Positions 6,044 to 7,829 of a DNA stretch of 7,829 nucleotides are shown piece by piece. The stretch is from Noviherbaspirillum sp. (GTDB lineage Bacteria; Pseudomonadota; Gammaproteobacteria; Burkholderiales; Burkholderiaceae): assembly GCA_028292785.1 (NCBI GenBank), contig JAQGLQ010000465.1, positions 1 through 7,829 of the forward strand, read 5' to 3'. Made by a program: the position numbers and the translations under genes. The notes under the pieces are model-generated. The model had not been told where the DNA came from. It worked only from the letters and a program-made list of their open reading frames with translations, and searched no databases. Position 1 is the stretch's first letter, and each line of letters opens with the position of its first letter.

Positions 6044-7699
6044 ATGACGAATCCCTCTCTTCCCTACTCGATCGACGAACGGCTGTCCGTGGTGCGCGCG
6101 CGATGGCAACGCTATCTCGCCGAAGGCCTGTTCGAGCAGTTCGTCGAGTTCGCGATCGCGGTCGACAGCCTCGCGGAGCATTTCAACCGAATACGTTTGC
6201 CCGGGCTGGCAAGGCTGTGCGAAGGTCTTGAAAACGCCGTGCTGGCCATGCTTGGCGACGAAACCGCCCATCCGGTCGGGCGGAACGACATCCATGCGCT
6301 GCAACGGCAAATGGATACGCTGGCCGGTTCGGTGGAAACCTTGCGCCGGCCCGCTCCGGAACGGCGTGCCGACGAATCCGGAGCAGGCCCGCTCGAGCTT
6401 GACTGGATCAAGCCGCGCGCGGTGTGGATAGTGGCCGCGCCCGAGCGGCGCGACGTCGTCGAAGAATTGCGGCGGCAACTGCAATTCTTCGGCTTCGATA
6501 TCGCCGAAATCGGATGGGGCAGCCCGGAGGTTCCCGACGGCATTCCCCTGGCCGTGCTGTTCATTGCAGCGCGCGAATGCGCCGCGCCGCGCGAATGCGC
6601 GCACATCTCGGCGATCCGCTCCCTCTGTCCAGCCAGCCAGCTGATTTACCTCGGCGCGCAATCGGCCATGGACCCGATCGTGGAACTGATGCGGGCCGGC
6701 ATCGATGTGGCGATCCCCGCCGGTGAACAACCGTCCATCGTGCTCAATTACGTCCTGGATCTGGTGCAGACCAATGAACAGGAACAGTACCGCGTGCTGA
6801 TCGTCGAAGATTCGCGGGTCGCGGTGGCACTGATCCGGCGCACGCTTTCGCACCACGGAATCGATACCCTCGCCATCCGCGATCCGGGCATGCTGCTCGA
6901 CGTACTCGAATCATACGGTCCCGACCTGGTCCTGATGGACGTGTACATGCCGCGTTTCAACGGCGTGGAAGCGACACGCGTACTGCGCCAGATGTCCGCG
7001 TACAGTTCGCTGCCCATCGTCTACCTGTCGGGGGAATCGAAGGTGGGCATGCAGGTCGAAGCCCTGCGGCTGGGCGGCGACCAGTTCCTTATGAAGCCGT
7101 TCAATCCGGTGTTGCTGGCGGCAGTGGTCAAGACGCGCATCGAACGATTTCGCGAGACACGGCGTTCGGCCCGCAATGACGGCCTGACGGGCCTGCTCAA
7201 TCACACGGCGGCGAAATCGCGGCTGCAAGCGATGGTCGGCCAGCGGGCGGCGTCCGGAAAGCTGACGGTCGCCATGGTGGACATCGATTACTTCAAGTCG
7301 ATCAACGATACCTACGGCCATCCGGTCGGCGATCAAGTCATTCGTGGTCTGGCCTGGCTGCTCAAGGGGCGTCTGCGCTCGATCGACCTGATCGGCCGGT
7401 ACGGCGGCGAGGAGTTCATCATCGCGCTTCCGGACGTCGACCTGACGCAGGCCCGTTCCGTCATCGACCGCATCCGTTCGGATTTTTCGGCGCTGCCCCA
7501 TGCGCATCCCGGCGGCGCCCTTTATTCCACATTCAGCGCGGGCCTGGCGTCCCTTCCCTTGTTCAACACGGCAGCCGACCTGACGGAAGCCGCCGACCGC
7601 GCGCTGATGGAAGCAAAGCGGCGCGGACGCAACCGCGTGGAAGCCGCGGAATTCGGGGAAAACGCAGACGGCGCACGTTTCGCGTCGTTTCCCGAGTGA
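6044..7699 (+). CDS. Response regulator diguanylate cyclase (Hpt-like / pseudo-receiver / receiver / GGDEF)
   Basis: A 551-residue cytoplasmic protein, with no signal peptide or membrane helix, predicted to make cyclic di-GMP from two GTP when phosphorylated. Domains in order: a helical N-terminus (about 10-105) whose helix VDSLAEHFNRIRLPGLARLC resembles an Hpt helix but has D41 where the phospho-histidine should be; a Rossmann-like pseudo-receiver (about 125-240, opening VWIVAAPERR) without the phospho-aspartate pattern; an intact receiver (about 250-370) with E255/D256, phospho-acceptor D299 in LMDVYMP, S329 and K351 in MKPF; and a GGDEF domain (about 375-540) with DGLTGLLN, metal ligand D413 in MVDIDYFKSIND, active site GGEEF at 454-458 and the inhibitory RxxD as RSID at 445-448, five residues upstream. 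It should therefore be active and product-inhibited. The ATG follows an in-frame TAG (6023-6025), so no longer form exists, but no Shine-Dalgarno is visible. No histidine kinase is adjacent, so its phosphodonor is unknown. Confidence 0.93.
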   Translation: MTNPSLPYSIDERLSVVRARWQRYLAEGLFEQFVEFAIAVDSLAEHFNRIRLPGLARLCEGLENAVLAMLGDETAHPVGRNDIHALQRQMDTLAGSVETLRRPAPERRADESGAGPLELDWIKPRAVWIVAAPERRDVVEELRRQLQFFGFDIAEIGWGSPEVPDGIPLAVLFIAARECAAPRECAHISAIRSLCPASQLIYLGAQSAMDPIVELMRAGIDVAIPAGEQPSIVLNYVLDLVQTNEQEQYRVLIVEDSRVAVALIRRTLSHHGIDTLAIRDPGMLLDVLESYGPDLVLMDVYMPRFNGVEATRVLRQMSAYSSLPIVYLSGESKVGMQVEALRLGGDQFLMKPFNPVLLAAVVKTRIERFRETRRSARNDGLTGLLNHTAAKSRLQAMVGQRAASGKLTVAMVDIDYFKSINDTYGHPVGDQVIRGLAWLLKGRLRSIDLIGRYGGEEFIIALPDVDLTQARSVIDRIRSDFSALPHAHPGGALYSTFSAGLASLPLFNTAADLTEAADRALMEAKRRGRNRVEAAEFGENADGARFASFPE

Positions 7700-7829
7700 C
7701 CCGCCGGCTTTGGTGCCATGGCCGGACCGACGATTGTATGCAATCGGACAACATTTGACTTTAGACCGCCAAAGTCGCCATTGCATTCATACCAATTGGC
7801 AAACGTTTGATGCTTAGCAACTCAATGAA
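7700..7829. other. Noncoding right end with short palindromes
   Basis: No coding frame is seen. Directly after the cyclase stop, CCGGC (7704-7708) can pair with GCCGG (7721-7725), and CGATTG (7731-7736) with CAATCG (7741-7746) around TATG. Neither is followed by a T-run. Further right, in more AT-rich sequence, are the palindromes CCAATTGG (7792-7799) and CAAACGTTTG (7800-7809) side by side. TTGACT (7755-7760) and TTGGCA (7796-7801) resemble -35 boxes but lack good -10 partners. It may be the promoter region of a gene beyond the window. Confidence 0.4.

Noticed and set aside
5900..6856. 318-codon minus-strand frame opposite the cyclase gene
   Set aside because: No recognisable domain, and it lies across the Hpt-like and pseudo-receiver coding region; a shadow frame.
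1..7829. CRISPR array, transposon ends, tRNA genes or a defence island
   Set aside because: No regularly spaced repeats, transposase, cloverleaf-like sequence or defence-type domain was seen on either strand.

Overview
The window is GC-rich chromosomal DNA that is almost fully coding. Its protein families, the strong GC bias at third codon positions and the fused LivH-LivM permease suggest a betaproteobacterium, most likely of the order Burkholderiales. That placement is inferred from sequence style and not from a marker gene. There is no tRNA, rRNA, insertion sequence, phage gene or CRISPR array.

Left part (1-3372, minus strand): a branched-chain/amide-type amino acid ABC importer cluster, read right to left. 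It holds a periplasmic substrate-binding protein (2167-3372), one long permease that fuses LivH and LivM (198-2090), and the first 67 codons of the LivG-type ATPase, which runs off the left edge. The permease and ATPase genes overlap by 4 bp (ATGA). A perfect 7-bp GC hairpin lies between the binding-protein gene and the permease gene. A LivF-type ATPase would be expected beyond the left edge.

Middle (3373-3599): a 227-bp divergent intergenic region with two adjacent hairpins and a small direct/inverted repeat. No strong sigma70 promoter could be picked out by eye.

Centre (3600-5820, plus strand): a two-gene unit made of a 12-helix CynX/NimT-type major facilitator transporter and a PfkB-family sugar kinase. 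The kinase most resembles 2-dehydro-3-deoxygluconate (KDG) kinase of the Entner-Doudoroff route. The 46-bp gap between them can fold into a hairpin that covers part of the kinase ribosome binding site.

Right part (5821-7829, plus strand): a 223-bp gap with a weak terminator candidate, a weak -10 candidate and a conspicuous 65-nt hairpin (19 of 21 arm positions paired, 15 of them contiguous) ending 18 nt before the next start codon. The gene that follows encodes a 551-residue response regulator/diguanylate cyclase. It has a helical N-terminal domain resembling a degenerate Hpt, a pseudo-receiver, an intact receiver and a GGEEF domain with an RxxD inhibitory site. The last 130 bp are noncoding with several short palindromes.

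The three blocks (amino acid import, sugar-acid uptake and phosphorylation, c-di-GMP signalling) show no obvious shared pathway. I see no clear undescribed multi-gene system. The points most worth a second look are the domain order of the cyclase and the long hairpin in front of it.
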